Positions 45,883-54,810 of a stretch of DNA of 64,000 nt are shown here, one piece after another. Source of the stretch: an alpha proteobacterium U9-1i (GTDB taxonomy: Bacteria > Pseudomonadota > Alphaproteobacteria > Caulobacterales > Aquidulcibacteraceae); contig BBSY01000002.1 of assembly GCA_000974665.1 (NCBI GenBank), positions 496,001 to 560,000 on the forward strand, given 5' to 3'. Every line of letters starts with the position of its first letter. The first letter of the stretch is position 1. A program made the position numbers and the translations under genes. The notes below the pieces were generated by a model. It was not told the origin of the DNA. It did no database searches and saw only the letters and a list, made by a program, of their open reading frames with translations.

Positions 45883-45908
45883 GAAAGCCCGGATTGCTCC
45901 GGGCTTTC
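45883..45908 (-). terminator. Intrinsic terminator of microprotein gene copy 2
   Basis: An 11-bp perfect stem (GAAAGCCCGGA paired with TCCGGGCTTTC) with a four-base loop begins 26 bases after the stop of the 30-codon gene at 45935-46027. On the minus strand the stem ends in CTTTC; the T tract is short. Confidence 0.8.
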
Positions 45909-45934
45909 AGCTTGCTTGGCCTATCATGATCGGC

Positions 45935-46027
45935 TCAGGCGACGATTTGCGCCGCTTGGGCCATCACCGACCATGCCATTGGGGCGAACACGGCGGCGGC
46001 GGCGATGAGGCTGTACAGTTTGGTCAT
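45935..46027 (-). CDS. 30-residue hydrophobic microprotein (family copy 2)
   Basis: A 30-codon gene, ATG at 46027-46025 and TGA at 45937-45935. The peptide begins MTKLYSLIAAAAVFAPMAW and ends SVMAQAAQIVA. It matches copy 1 (32590-32682) at 22 of 30 residues, including MTK, LIAA, AVFAPMA and the C-terminal QAAQIVA. The Shine-Dalgarno GGGGGAGCA is well placed; a hairpin (46042-46058) lies directly upstream and a terminator downstream, the same layout as copy 1. It is probably exported or membrane-associated; VMA and AQA offer signal-peptidase-like sites. The function is unknown. Confidence 0.82.
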   Translation of the reverse strand: MTKLYSLIAAAAVFAPMAWSVMAQAAQIVA

Positions 46028-46104
46028 TTGCTTTGCTCCCCCGGATCAACCCGATCCGATGAGGGCAAGTTAGTCGGCGGCGCGGCCCATGGATGTGCCG
46101 AGGG

Positions 46105-46692
46105 TCACAAGGCAGCCTCCCTGCGGCGCAGCACGATGCTTACGTCCCCAGACGCCATTGCCCGTGTGTCTGCGGTGTCGAGCCAATGCCGATCATGCAC
46201 ACCCCCGAACAGCGCCTTTCCACCGCCGAGCACCACCGGATGCACGATCAGCCGCAGCTCATCGAGCAAGCCGGCGTTGATCAGCGTTGAGACGAGCGCG
46301 GCGCCGCCAATCGCGTAGATCGGTTTGCCCACGCGCGCCTTTAGCGCCCACACCGACTCGAGATCGCGGACGAAGCTGGTGTTTTTCCACGCCGCCGCAT
46401 TAAGCGATGTTGAAAGAACGATATGTGGCGTGCGCTGGGCAAAGGCGCCCCATTCGATCTCTTCGGGCGAGGGCTTTTTCCCAGAGAAGGGAAGCGCCTC
46501 GTTGGGTCGCGTGATCACTGCCGTCCAGTATTGTTCGTAACCCGGATACATCCCGCCGCCGAGCAGGCATGTATCCACCTCGCTGGCGAGATCGTAAGGA
46601 TCATCCCAGGCCTCGACCCAATCCTGCTCACCATTTGGCCCCTGGATGCAGCCGTCGAGGGAAACGTGCATCCCGCCAATAATCTTGCGCAT
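46105..46692 (-). CDS. Dihydrofolate reductase-family protein (RibD C-terminal type)
   Basis: 195 residues: KIIGGMHVSLDGCIQGPNG at the N-terminus, DTCLLGGGMYPGYEQYW, HIVLSTSLN, YAIGGAALVSTLINAGLLDEL and IVHPVVLGGGKALFGG. These are the motifs of the RibD_C/DHFR-like family, probably an NADPH-dependent reductase of unknown substrate. Start at 46692 was preferred to an upstream ATG because the fold begins at once. Confidence 0.85.
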   Translation of the reverse strand: MRKIIGGMHVSLDGCIQGPNGEQDWVEAWDDPYDLASEVDTCLLGGGMYPGYEQYWTAVITRPNEALPFSGKKPSPEEIEWGAFAQRTPHIVLSTSLNAAAWKNTSFVRDLESVWALKARVGKPIYAIGGAALVSTLINAGLLDELRLIVHPVVLGGGKALFGGVHDRHWLDTADTRAMASGDVSIVLRRREAAL

Positions 46693-46776
46693 TGTACTCA
46701 GGTCCTCACGCGCGCCATCGCGCATGCCCCCGGCTAGCGGACGCACGTCGTGACGAGTGGTTGTTGATGTATTGTC

Positions 46777-47424
46777 CTAGGCGGCGTTCTGCGCGAACAC
46801 CGCCATCTGCGCGCTGAGCGCGCGTTGGAAGGCTGGCCGCGCCTCACAGCGTTGCAGGTACGGGCCGAGCACGGGGTGGCTGGTCACGAGTTGGGTGTGA
46901 CGCAAGATGCGCAAAACTGTCGCCGTCATGAGATCGCCGGCGGTGAATGCGTCGCCCTCAAGGTAGTTCTTATCGCCGATCCAGTCGCCGATCTCATTGA
47001 GACGCATTTTGGTGAATTCTTCCGCGCCTGGGCGTCTGAGTTTCGCCCATTCGTCGTTCGCGTGAAACAAGTCGATGAGCGCCAAATTCGCAACCGCTGG
47101 TTCAAGCGAGTTTAGCGCCGCGAACACCCACGCCTTCGCGCGCTCACGCGCTTCCAAATTGCTCGGCAGCAGCGCGGAACTCTTGTCAGCGATATGCAGC
47201 ACGATTGCGCCCGTTTCAAACAGGGTCAGCGTGCCGTCCTCGATGACAGGCACCTGGCCGAACGGCTGTAGCGCGCGATAAGAAGGCGCCTTGTGATCGC
47301 CCAGCGCCAAGAGGTTTTGCTTATAAGGGAGGCCTGCTTCCTCAAGCGCCCACCGAACACGAAGATCGCGGACGAGGCCTTGAACGAATGGCGGCACACT
47401 GCGGAATGCGGTGAGCGTGATCAT
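46777..47424 (-). CDS. Glutathione S-transferase family protein
   Basis: 215 residues: VRWALEEAGLPYKQNLLALG, RALQPFGQVPVIEDG with cis-Pro, TLFETGAIVLHIADK, and a C-terminal helical domain with FTAGDLMTATVLRILRH. Its start overlaps the stop of the SRPBCC gene by four bases, so it is the third gene of an arsR-SRPBCC-gst operon. Such operons often respond to organic toxicants; the substrate is not known. Confidence 0.9.
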   Translation of the reverse strand: MITLTAFRSVPPFVQGLVRDLRVRWALEEAGLPYKQNLLALGDHKAPSYRALQPFGQVPVIEDGTLTLFETGAIVLHIADKSSALLPSNLEARERAKAWVFAALNSLEPAVANLALIDLFHANDEWAKLRRPGAEEFTKMRLNEIGDWIGDKNYLEGDAFTAGDLMTATVLRILRHTQLVTSHPVLGPYLQRCEARPAFQRALSAQMAVFAQNAA

Positions 47425-47897
47425 GCGATGTCTCCTTTGGCGAGGCGCTCGACATAGGCCTGCTCTTTTTCAATGAAGCTCGTCCAGCCGCCGATGTGGC
47501 TGTCGCGGCTTTCGACGTTGAGAAACGGCGTCTGATGGAACGTCTGTGTGGTCTTTCCGTCCTGTTCGCTGAACGTGACGGTAATCAGCGTTTCGACGCC
47601 GGCGGCATCGTCTTGGCGATCCCATTTGAACGTCATCACGATGCGTTCGTTCGGGACAAGCTCGACGAAGTGTCCGCTCATCCAATTCTCGCCGCCGTAA
47701 TTGTCGTTGTAGATGCAAGCGCGGTAGGCGCCGCCGACTCGGAAATCGACATCAAGGTGCGTCGTGTCGAAATCCTTCGGCCCCCACCAACGGATCATGT
47801 GCTCGCGCTTGGCCCAGATCTCCCACACGGCCGAAGCCGGCGCGTTGAAGGTGCGCGTGATCGAGAGCTCCAAGCGCTCATTAGTTTGCGTCGTCAT
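47421..47897 (-). CDS. SRPBCC (AHSA1-like) domain protein
   Basis: 158 residues. LSITRTFNAPASAVWEIWAKREHMIRWWGP at the N-terminus (in two blocks), FVELVPNERIVMTFKW, and a C-terminal GGWTSFIEKEQAYVERLAK helix are typical of the AHSA1/START-like SRPBCC fold with a hydrophobic ligand pocket. It is co-transcribed with an upstream ArsR-type repressor (17-bp overlap), a very common pairing in bacteria. Confidence 0.9.
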   Translation of the reverse strand: MTTQTNERLELSITRTFNAPASAVWEIWAKREHMIRWWGPKDFDTTHLDVDFRVGGAYRACIYNDNYGGENWMSGHFVELVPNERIVMTFKWDRQDDAAGVETLITVTFSEQDGKTTQTFHQTPFLNVESRDSHIGGWTSFIEKEQAYVERLAKGDIA

Positions 47898-48240
47898 CGT
47901 TCGGTTCTTTCTTCGTGGTCGCGAGTTCGGCGAGGTAGGATTCCATCTTGTCGAAGCTGCCCTCCCAGTGGCGGCGATAGCGGCCGAGCCAGTCGTCCAC
48001 GTCCTTCAGCGCCTTTGCCTCAAGCCGGCACGGCCGCCATTGGGCGTCGCGGCCACGCGAGATGAGGCCGGCGCCTTCGAGCACTTTGAGGTGCTTGGAG
48101 ACGCTCGGGAGGCTGATGGGGATGGGGGCGGCAATGTCGTTCACCGTGGCGTCGCCGAGCGCCAGCCGGGCGAGGATCGCCCGGCGCGTGGGGTCGGCGA
48201 GCGCCGCGAAGACACGATCGAGTTGAGCTTCGGTCTGCAT
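47881..48240 (-). CDS. ArsR-family transcriptional regulator
   Basis: 119 residues with a winged helix: FAALADPTRRAILARLALG, TVNDIAAPIPISLPSVSKHLKVLE, AGLISRGRDAQWRPCRLEA. No metal-binding CxC motif is visible, which fits the SRPBCC-linked, non-metal subgroup. Start at 48240 was chosen over 48276 because the latter includes an unconserved N-terminus. A perfect 14-bp palindrome lies 14 bases upstream and is the likely operator. Confidence 0.9.
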   Translation of the reverse strand: MQTEAQLDRVFAALADPTRRAILARLALGDATVNDIAAPIPISLPSVSKHLKVLEGAGLISRGRDAQWRPCRLEAKALKDVDDWLGRYRRHWEGSFDKMESYLAELATTKKEPNDDDAN

Positions 48241-48253
48241 GTATTTGCATGTA

Positions 48254-48267
48254 CGGCTAATTAGCCG
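48254..48267. promoter_or_regulatory. Perfect palindrome, candidate ArsR operator
   Basis: CGGCTAATTAGCCG is a perfect 14-bp palindrome between the ArsR gene start and the P450 gene end. TTGCATG/TGCAAG repeats flank it. The position suits autoregulation of the arsR-SRPBCC-gst operon. Confidence 0.55.
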
Positions 48268-48285
48268 ATTGTGCAAGTATAAAAA

Positions 48286-49485
48286 TCACGCTTTGAAGGC
48301 AACGCTCATTTGGCCAACTTGCCGTATGGCTCCCGGTGTCAGGCGCGGGAAATCGCCAACCAATTCTGTGTTGGGAGCGAGCCGAGCGATGGCGGCCAAC
48401 ACCTCCTCCATTTCAGCCCGCGCGAGCGCCTCGCCGACGCAGCGATGCGCGCCGGCGCCAAAGATCGGATGCCACCGTGGATGGTCGGTTCGGCGTACGT
48501 CGAAACGGTCCGGCTCCGAATAGACGTCCGGGTCGCGGAGCGCCGACAGAATCGACACAGCGACCGGCGTGCCCGCCGGCACACGATAGCCATCGATCTC
48601 CATATCGACGAGGGGAATGCGCGGGATCGCCGAGATCACCGGATCGAACCGCAGGCCCTCGTTGACCAGGTCCTTTTTTAGACCCTCGGGATCGGCGCAG
48701 AAATCTTGCCACTGGTCTGGATTGCGCAGTGCGTGTGCGAGCATCATGCACAACGATCCGCGCGTGGTGTCGGAGCCCGCGAGGATCAGGCCCAGCACCT
48801 GGGTGCGGATTTCGGCCTCGCTGAGTTCGCCGTCTCGCGCCGTCGCTTGCACGTATTCGGTGATGAAATCGCCGCGCGGCGCCGCGCGGCGATCGTTCAG
48901 GAGGCCTTCGACGTATTCATTGAATGCGATCAAGCTTTGCTCGATCTGCTCGCGACGGCTTGGATCGATGAAGCCAAGAGACTCCGCAGTGTCGGCGATC
49001 CATTTCATGAAGACGGGCAAATCCGAGCGTGGAATGCCCAGGATGTCGGCGATGATCCGCGCAGGGATCTGCGCTGCGAACGCGCTTACATAGTCGAACG
49101 GGCCATTGTTGAGGCGTTCGCGGATCAACTCTTCTGCGATGGCCGTCGCCTTTGGACGCATCGCATCCATCAGCTTGAACGCAAACGTTCGCTGCACCGG
49201 CGCCCGCCGCCGCCTATGCACGTCGCCATTGGCGAACAACATGCCACTCGACGTCAGATCGAAGATCGGTCCGGACGTGATCCCTTGCAGAAGCTTGGTC
49301 TCGGTTTCGATCTGCCGCGTTGCGTCGCTGGTGATGAGGTCCAGATGCCGGTGGCGCAATGCCAGGACGATGCCCATCGGTGCGCGCGCGAACGGCGCGA
49401 TGGCGCGCAGCTCCTTCAGGATGGCGTGCGGGTCTCCCAGGGCGTCGAACGGAATTTCCGGAACGTCAGCCAGCGACAGCGCCAT
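48286..49485 (-). CDS. Cytochrome P450
   Basis: 399-residue soluble bacterial P450. I-helix LAGSDTTRGSL with the acid-Thr pair, ExxR motif in NEGLRFDP, and the haem-binding loop FGAGAHRCVGEALAR with Cys349 as thiolate ligand. No ferredoxin or reductase gene is adjacent. Substrate unknown; the neighbourhood (Rieske oxygenase, GST, SRPBCC) suggests xenobiotic or secondary metabolism, by inference. Confidence 0.95.
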   Translation of the reverse strand: MALSLADVPEIPFDALGDPHAILKELRAIAPFARAPMGIVLALRHRHLDLITSDATRQIETETKLLQGITSGPIFDLTSSGMLFANGDVHRRRRAPVQRTFAFKLMDAMRPKATAIAEELIRERLNNGPFDYVSAFAAQIPARIIADILGIPRSDLPVFMKWIADTAESLGFIDPSRREQIEQSLIAFNEYVEGLLNDRRAAPRGDFITEYVQATARDGELSEAEIRTQVLGLILAGSDTTRGSLCMMLAHALRNPDQWQDFCADPEGLKKDLVNEGLRFDPVISAIPRIPLVDMEIDGYRVPAGTPVAVSILSALRDPDVYSEPDRFDVRRTDHPRWHPIFGAGAHRCVGEALARAEMEEVLAAIARLAPNTELVGDFPRLTPGAIRQVGQMSVAFKA

Positions 49486-49547
49486 GGCGTATCCTCGCGC
49501 GGCAAATTGCCGGCGCGAGGATAACCCGCTTAGGCGTCTTTAGAAAC

Positions 49548-51377
49548 TTACTCCGCCGCCATCGCTGCGCGTGCGGCTTCGAGGCGTTGGCCGAGAGCGG
49601 CGTGCTGGTCCCACAATTTCTTCGGCAGTCTATCGCCGAAGCGCGTGTAGAAGGCCGGGATCAGCGACGCTTCTTCGCTCCACACATCCAGGTCGACGCT
49701 GGTCAACAACTTCAATGCATCAGCGCTGAGATCGAGGCCGGAGGTGTCCAGCGCCTCCGGAGTCGGCACGTATCCGATCGGCGTTTGTCGCGCTTCGGCG
49801 GTCCCATCGATGCGTTCGGAAACCCACTTCAAAACGCGGCTGTTGTGGCCAAACCCGGGCCAAACGAATTTTCCGTCCGGCCCTTTGCGGAACCAGTTCA
49901 CGAAGAAAATCTTCGGCAGCTTCGATTGGTCGGCCTTTTCGCCGACGGCCAGCCAATGCGCGAAATAATCGCCCATGTTGTAGCCGCAGAACGGAAGCAT
50001 CGCGAACGGATCGCGGCGCAATTCGCCAACCTTGTTTTCTGCCGCGGCGGTGCCTTCGCTCGCCACGTTCGAGGCGAGGAACACGCCGTGCTCCCAATCA
50101 AACGATTGAGTCACCAGCGGCACGGCGCTGGCGCGGCGGCCGCCAAACAGGATCGCATCGATCGGCACGCCTTTGGGGTCCTCCCATTCCGGCGCGATCA
50201 CCGGGCATTGCGACGCCGGCGCGGCGAAGCGCGCGTTCGGGTGCGCGGCCGGGAATTTCGAATCCGGCAGCCAAGCATTGCCCTGCCAATCGGTCAGGTT
50301 CGGAGGGGGCGGATCGGAGAGGCCTTCCCACCACACATCGCCGTCCCCCGTCAGCGCCACGTTCGTATAAACGACGTTGGCTTTCAGTGTGTCGACGGCG
50401 CTCTTGTTGGTCTTCGCGCCCGTGCCCGGCGCGACGCCGAAGAAACCTGCTTCCGGATTGATCGCATACAAGCGGCCATCGTCGCCGAAGCGCATCCAGG
50501 CGATGTCATCGCCAATCGTCTCGGCTTTCCAGCCCGGCATTGTCGGCTGCAGCATCGCCAGATTGGTTTTGCCGCACGCGCTTGGGAACGCGGCCGCAAC
50601 GTACTTCACGCGGTTTTCAGGCGAGGTGAGCTTGAGGATCAGCATGTGCTCGGCCAGCCAACCCTCATCGCGCGCCATGACCGACGCGATGCGCAGCGCC
50701 AAGCACTTCTTGCCAAGCAGCGCGTTGCCGCCGTAGCCGGACCCGTAGCTCCAAATTTCGCGCGTTTCCGGGAAGTGGACGATCCACTTGTCGTCGTTGC
50801 ACGGCCAGGCGACGTCCTTTTGGCCTTTCTCGAGCGGCGCGCCGAGCGTGTGCACAGCCGGCACGAAGAAGCCGTCATCGCCCAGCATGTCGAGCGCCGG
50901 CTTGCCCATGCGCGTCATCACGCGCATCGAAATGGCAACGTAGGCGCTGTCGGTGATCTCGACGCCGAGCTGGGAAATGTGCGAGCCGATCGGGCCCATG
51001 CAGAACGGCACCACATACATCGTTCGGCCGCGCATCGCGCCCTTGAACAAGCCGCCGAGACGTTCGCGCATTTCGACCGGGTCTTGCCAATTGTTCGTTG
51101 GGCCAGCCTCCGCTTCGGTCTGCGAGCAGATGAAGGTGCGGCTCTCAACGCGCGCCACATCGCGCGGATCGGAAGCGGCATAGAAGGAGTTCGGACGCTT
51201 AGCGGGGTTGAGACGCTTCAGCGTGCCTGTCGCCTCAAGCTCGCGCGTGAGCCGCTCCCACTCCAGATCGGATCCGTCACACCAATAGACGCGGTCCGGC
51301 TGCGTCAGTTCAGCGATCTCGTTTACCCAAGCAATAAGCTTCGCGTGGCGCGTGGGCGCCTGAGAATTGGTGTTCAC
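49548..51377 (-). CDS. pckG: Phosphoenolpyruvate carboxykinase (GTP)
   Basis: Gluconeogenic enzyme that converts oxaloacetate to PEP with GTP. The 609-residue protein has the kinase loop [13 protein letters not shown] with the reactive Cys, the PEP/OAA-binding [19 protein letters not shown]-type region and the guanine-binding [11 protein letters not shown] and [13 protein letters not shown] segments. Start is GTG at 51377, five bases after GGAGG; that Shine-Dalgarno is also part of a hairpin (51384-51399), suggesting translational control. Upstream gene is divergent. Confidence 0.96.
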   Translation of the reverse strand: MNTNSQAPTRHAKLIAWVNEIAELTQPDRVYWCDGSDLEWERLTRELEATGTLKRLNPAKRPNSFYAASDPRDVARVESRTFICSQTEAEAGPTNNWQDPVEMRERLGGLFKGAMRGRTMYVVPFCMGPIGSHISQLGVEITDSAYVAISMRVMTRMGKPALDMLGDDGFFVPAVHTLGAPLEKGQKDVAWPCNDDKWIVHFPETREIWSYGSGYGGNALLGKKCLALRIASVMARDEGWLAEHMLILKLTSPENRVKYVAAAFPSACGKTNLAMLQPTMPGWKAETIGDDIAWMRFGDDGRLYAINPEAGFFGVAPGTGAKTNKSAVDTLKANVVYTNVALTGDGDVWWEGLSDPPPPNLTDWQGNAWLPDSKFPAAHPNARFAAPASQCPVIAPEWEDPKGVPIDAILFGGRRASAVPLVTQSFDWEHGVFLASNVASEGTAAAENKVGELRRDPFAMLPFCGYNMGDYFAHWLAVGEKADQSKLPKIFFVNWFRKGPDGKFVWPGFGHNSRVLKWVSERIDGTAEARQTPIGYVPTPEALDTSGLDLSADALKLLTSVDLDVWSEEASLIPAFYTRFGDRLPKKLWDQHAALGQRLEAARAAMAAE

Positions 51378-51383
51378 CGAATC

Positions 51384-51399
51384 CCTCCGATTGCGGAGG
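51384..51399 (-). promoter_or_regulatory. Hairpin covering the pckG Shine-Dalgarno
   Basis: On the minus strand CCTCCG and CGGAGG pair around a four-base loop; the 3' arm contains the GGAGG ribosome-binding site of pckG, seven bases before its GTG. The remaining 51400-51678 between pckG and the next gene holds no further feature I can support. Confidence 0.5.
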
Positions 51400-51678
51400 C
51401 CGCCACCAGAGCGCCGCCGCACCGATTGTCATGTCTATTTTTGCGGCAACCCGCGTACGCCTGTCCCAATTCCTGCGGAAGGCGCCTACGAGTCAAACGC
51501 AATTTGCCAATCACCTGCATTGCCTGGGCCAATGACACCGGTAGCATAATGTTTCGCGGTTCTGCTTTGCAGGTTCACGGGGGCACACGCAGAAACTGGC
51601 GCCCTCGCAGCCACCGGACAGGTGCTTACGGCGCCGAATGGTCTGGGGTATCGATCATGCTGTGGCCTGGGTGTTGGA

Positions 51679-52392
51679 ATGAGATTGGATTGGATCATTG
51701 CGCTTCTCTTGGCCGGCTGCGCCGGCGCCCAAGCGGCCGACCCACCGCCGAGCGCGTCCCAGGTGTTCGACGCCTATCTCGCCGCCCGCGGCGGGCAGGC
51801 GGCGCTTGAGAGCCTGGGTGTGATCGAGCGTGAAGGCTGGATTAGCGTCGACACTGGGCCGAACGGCTTGCTCGCGGGGAGCTACCACACCTGTATTCGC
51901 TACCCAGACCGGGTGACCATCGAAATCGATGCCGGCCAGTGGCAGGTCGCGCAAACCTTGCGGGGTGACGGCGCGTTCGAATGCGAAGCTCGGTTCGAAA
52001 ATTGCCGGGTCGCGAGCGATGCCGTGCGCGAAGAGCTCACGTCCACGGCCAGTCAGGCCAACAAGGATATGCTCGACCGTGCCGCTGAGTGGCGTGCGGC
52101 GGCCGTCAGTTTAAGCATTGATGGCCGCGCGTGGCGTCTAACGCTCAAGGACGGTTGGTGGGCCGAAGTGGCGCGCGATGATGGTCGCCTCCGCGGGCTC
52201 GGCGTAAGCGAGCGCATGCGCAGGCTCGGGCAATGGCGCGCCATTTCAGGAATGACTTTCCCCCACCGCCTCGAGGACTACCTGATCCAGCCCAACGGCG
52301 ACTTCGAGTGGCGCAACACGGTCCACCTCCGCGACATTCGCGTGAGTGAAACGCCTTCGGCTTGGTGTACCGCGCGCTTCGGCGCCGATTAG
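51679..52392 (+). CDS. Predicted lipoprotein, unknown function
   Basis: 237 residues with signal MRLDWIIALLLAGCAGAQAA (lipobox LAGC, Cys14). The body contains SQVFDAYLAARGGQAALESL, a segment common in exported LolA-like or DUF proteins, then GYREGWISV-type beta segments and a C-terminal MTFPHRLEDYLIQPNG. This resembles lipoproteins of the LolA/LppX-like superfamily only at pattern level. Convergent with the DUF885 gene, sharing TTAG at 52389-52392. Confidence 0.65.
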   Translation: MRLDWIIALLLAGCAGAQAADPPPSASQVFDAYLAARGGQAALESLGVIEREGWISVDTGPNGLLAGSYHTCIRYPDRVTIEIDAGQWQVAQTLRGDGAFECEARFENCRVASDAVREELTSTASQANKDMLDRAAEWRAAAVSLSIDGRAWRLTLKDGWWAEVARDDGRLRGLGVSERMRRLGQWRAISGMTFPHRLEDYLIQPNGDFEWRNTVHLRDIRVSETPSAWCTARFGAD

Positions 52393-54218
52393 CTCGCTTG
52401 CGCCGCCGACCATTGCGTGACGAGGCTTTCCATCACGGACAGCGGCACTGAGCCGTTCGTCAGCACCGTGTCGTGGAAGCCTTTGATGTCGAACCGGTCG
52501 CCCATCGCCGCGCGGGCGGCTTCACGGGCGCGGAGGATCGCTACCTTGCCAACCATGTAGCTGCACGCTTGGCCCGGCCAGCAGGCATAACGCTCGATCT
52601 CCGTCGTCACGGCGCTCACTTGGTCTCCGGTCGCCTCCGCCATCGATTGGATCGCTTGTTCGCGACTCCAGCGTTTGGCGTGCATGCCGGTGTCGACGAC
52701 CAGGCGCGAAGCGCGGAACGTCGCCGATTGCAGGTAACCCAAACGTCCAAGCGGATCGTCGGCGTACACGCCCATCTCGTCGGCGAGTTGTTCGGAATAG
52801 AGGCCCCAGCCTTCGCCGTAGGCGCCGAAGCCAAGCAACGCACTGCGGATGAACGGCAGTTCGCCTGCTTCTTGTTGGATCGAGCCCTGCCAATGATGGC
52901 CCGGGATGCCCTCATGATAGCTAAGCGTGGGCAGAGAGAACTTCGGCCATTCCGCCGTATCGCGGAGGTTAATGTAATATGTGCCGGGCCGCGAGCCATC
53001 GATCGAGGCGCGCTGGTAATAGCCTCCAGGTGAGCCGGCCTCGGTGAAAACCGGGACGCGCTTGATCTCCAGCGGCGCGCGCGCAAGCACGCCGCAGACT
53101 TCCGGCATACGCGCCGTAATCGCCGCGCATTGTGCGTTGAGGTCACGCAACAATTGTTCGCGGCCGGCATCGGTGTTCGCGTAAAGCTGATCGGGGCGGC
53201 GCGACACTTGCGTCACGCGCTGCGCGACGGTGCCGCTGGTGAGCCCTTGCGCGCGCAGGATCGCATCCATCTCGCTTTGCAGCTGGGCGATCAGCTCGAG
53301 GCCCAGATTGTGGATCTCGTCCGGCGTCATGTTGGTGGTGGTGCGTTGGCGCAGCGCAACCGCGTACATTTCCTCGCCATTCGGCAACCGCCAGCAGCCG
53401 GCATCGTGCACCGCTTGCGGGCGTACGGCGGCGATCGCATCGATTTGGCGTTGATATGCCGGCAACACTTCGTCGCGCACGATTGTCTCAGCGCGCGACA
53501 CAAATCCCGCGCGATCGGCCTCTGGAATCTCGGCGATGTCCGGCAAGCGGCGCACCAGCGATTGCATCAGCACCGTTTGCGCGGGGGCGTTCGAAGCGAA
53601 CTGGCGCAATTGCGCCGTCGCGCCGTCGAGCGCGAAGTCCGGCGGGATGACGCCGGCGGCCGCATCCTCTGCGATGACGGCGCTTTCCTGATCCAGTTGG
53701 CGCGCATAGCCAGAGAGGCGTGAGAGATACGCTTCCGCTTCATCGCGCGTCGTCATCGGATGGCGGCTGTCGAGGAAGTCTGGCCCTTGCGTATATGCGC
53801 CATAGAGCTGGGTGACCGTGTAAGGCGTCGTCGCGCCGCCGCCCGCTTCAAAATTCAGGTTCGCCAGCGAGTTTTCAAACGACGTCTTCACAACGTCGTA
53901 CGTGACTTGATCGCGAGCTTCCAATTGCTCGCGATTGATAGCGTTCAATCCGGCGATGGCGGCCTCAGTGATTTCTTTCGTGCGAGCCTTGCCCGCTTTC
54001 GAATTGTCGGACACGCGATCGACGTACCGGCCGCCAGCTTGTTCTTCGCTGACGCCGAGGCTCGTGCAACGCTCCGGGGATTCACGCAGAATGTCGGTCG
54101 AGAGCTGCGTCAGGAGCTCATTAAGCCTGCCTGCCGGCGGATCGTTCTGGCAGCCAGCGGCGGCAAGCGCGAGCGTGGCGGCACCAGCGCCCAGAGCGGC
54201 GCGTCGTGTCATCTGCAT
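52389..54218 (-). CDS. DUF885 family exported metallopeptidase-like protein
   Basis: 609 residues. The N-terminus MQMTRRAALGAGAATLALAA is Tat/lipoprotein-like with a Cys at AAGCQ. The central and C-terminal part matches DUF885: LGVSEEQAGGRYVDR, the zinc-site motif SYHEGIPGHHWQ, FGAYGEGWGLYSEQLADEMG, and WPGQACSYMVGKVAILR. DUF885 proteins are gluzincin-like peptidases of poorly known substrate. Start at 54218 follows GAGGGG; a longer frame runs antisense to the next gene and is rejected. Confidence 0.88.
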   Translation of the reverse strand: MQMTRRAALGAGAATLALAAAGCQNDPPAGRLNELLTQLSTDILRESPERCTSLGVSEEQAGGRYVDRVSDNSKAGKARTKEITEAAIAGLNAINREQLEARDQVTYDVVKTSFENSLANLNFEAGGGATTPYTVTQLYGAYTQGPDFLDSRHPMTTRDEAEAYLSRLSGYARQLDQESAVIAEDAAAGVIPPDFALDGATAQLRQFASNAPAQTVLMQSLVRRLPDIAEIPEADRAGFVSRAETIVRDEVLPAYQRQIDAIAAVRPQAVHDAGCWRLPNGEEMYAVALRQRTTTNMTPDEIHNLGLELIAQLQSEMDAILRAQGLTSGTVAQRVTQVSRRPDQLYANTDAGREQLLRDLNAQCAAITARMPEVCGVLARAPLEIKRVPVFTEAGSPGGYYQRASIDGSRPGTYYINLRDTAEWPKFSLPTLSYHEGIPGHHWQGSIQQEAGELPFIRSALLGFGAYGEGWGLYSEQLADEMGVYADDPLGRLGYLQSATFRASRLVVDTGMHAKRWSREQAIQSMAEATGDQVSAVTTEIERYACWPGQACSYMVGKVAILRAREAARAAMGDRFDIKGFHDTVLTNGSVPLSVMESLVTQWSAAQAS

Positions 54219-54354
54219 GTGATTTCCCCTCACGAAGGTGCGGCGGCCATTTAAGCCCGCGCGCTTTGCGCGGCAATCGTCGCACGACGAACGCCGGACG
54301 CCGCAATCGACTGGGCGATGGCTCGGATCGCGCCAAAATAGCCTTGGAGGCCCC

Positions 54355-54810
54355 ATGCTCGCGGCAATCTTGTTTTCTCTCGCTGTCCCGACTGCGTCCT
54401 GCGACAAGCCGACGGCGCTCCAAGAGTTGCGAGCGATGCATGCGGCGGTGATCGCCCGGCACCTGGACGATGACGTGGATGCGTGGATGGCGACGGAAGC
54501 GGAGACCATGATCGTCGGTTCGCGCGGTGTATTGGCGGAGAGTGGCCCAGAACGCGCCACTGGCAGGCGCGCCTATCTCGGCGCAACGGAGTTTGAAGTT
54601 TACCGGGACATGGTCGAGCCCATCGTGCGGGTGTCAGACGATTGCACTTTGGGCTGGGTGATGGTTCAGGTTGAGGCGCAAGGCGCGCGGCGTGATGAAC
54701 GCGGCGTCGCAACGCCCTTCGGCTTTCAGTCGTCGTGGGTGGAATTGTACGAGCGCCACGACGGCGCCTGGCGTGCGGTCGGAAACGTTTCCAACTTCGC
54801 CGAGCGTTAG
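54355..54810 (+). CDS. Exported SnoaL/NTF2-like protein
   Basis: 151 residues: signal sequence MLAAILFSLAVPTASC, then LQELRAMHAAVIARHLDDDVDAW, GWVMVQVEAQGARRDE and a C-terminal FQSSWVELYERHDGAWRAVGN, the helix-sheet pattern of the NTF2/SnoaL fold (DUF4440 type). Probably periplasmic; role unknown. The ATG at 54355 follows GGAGG. Convergent with xth, sharing TTAG at 54807-54810. Confidence 0.7.
   Translation: MLAAILFSLAVPTASCDKPTALQELRAMHAAVIARHLDDDVDAWMATEAETMIVGSRGVLAESGPERATGRRAYLGATEFEVYRDMVEPIVRVSDDCTLGWVMVQVEAQGARRDERGVATPFGFQSSWVELYERHDGAWRAVGNVSNFAER

Noticed and set aside
49359-51809. 816-codon plus-strand open frame opposite the P450 and pckG genes
   Set aside because: Spans two well-identified minus-strand genes and their gap; composition is Arg/His/Ala-rich as in antisense frames.
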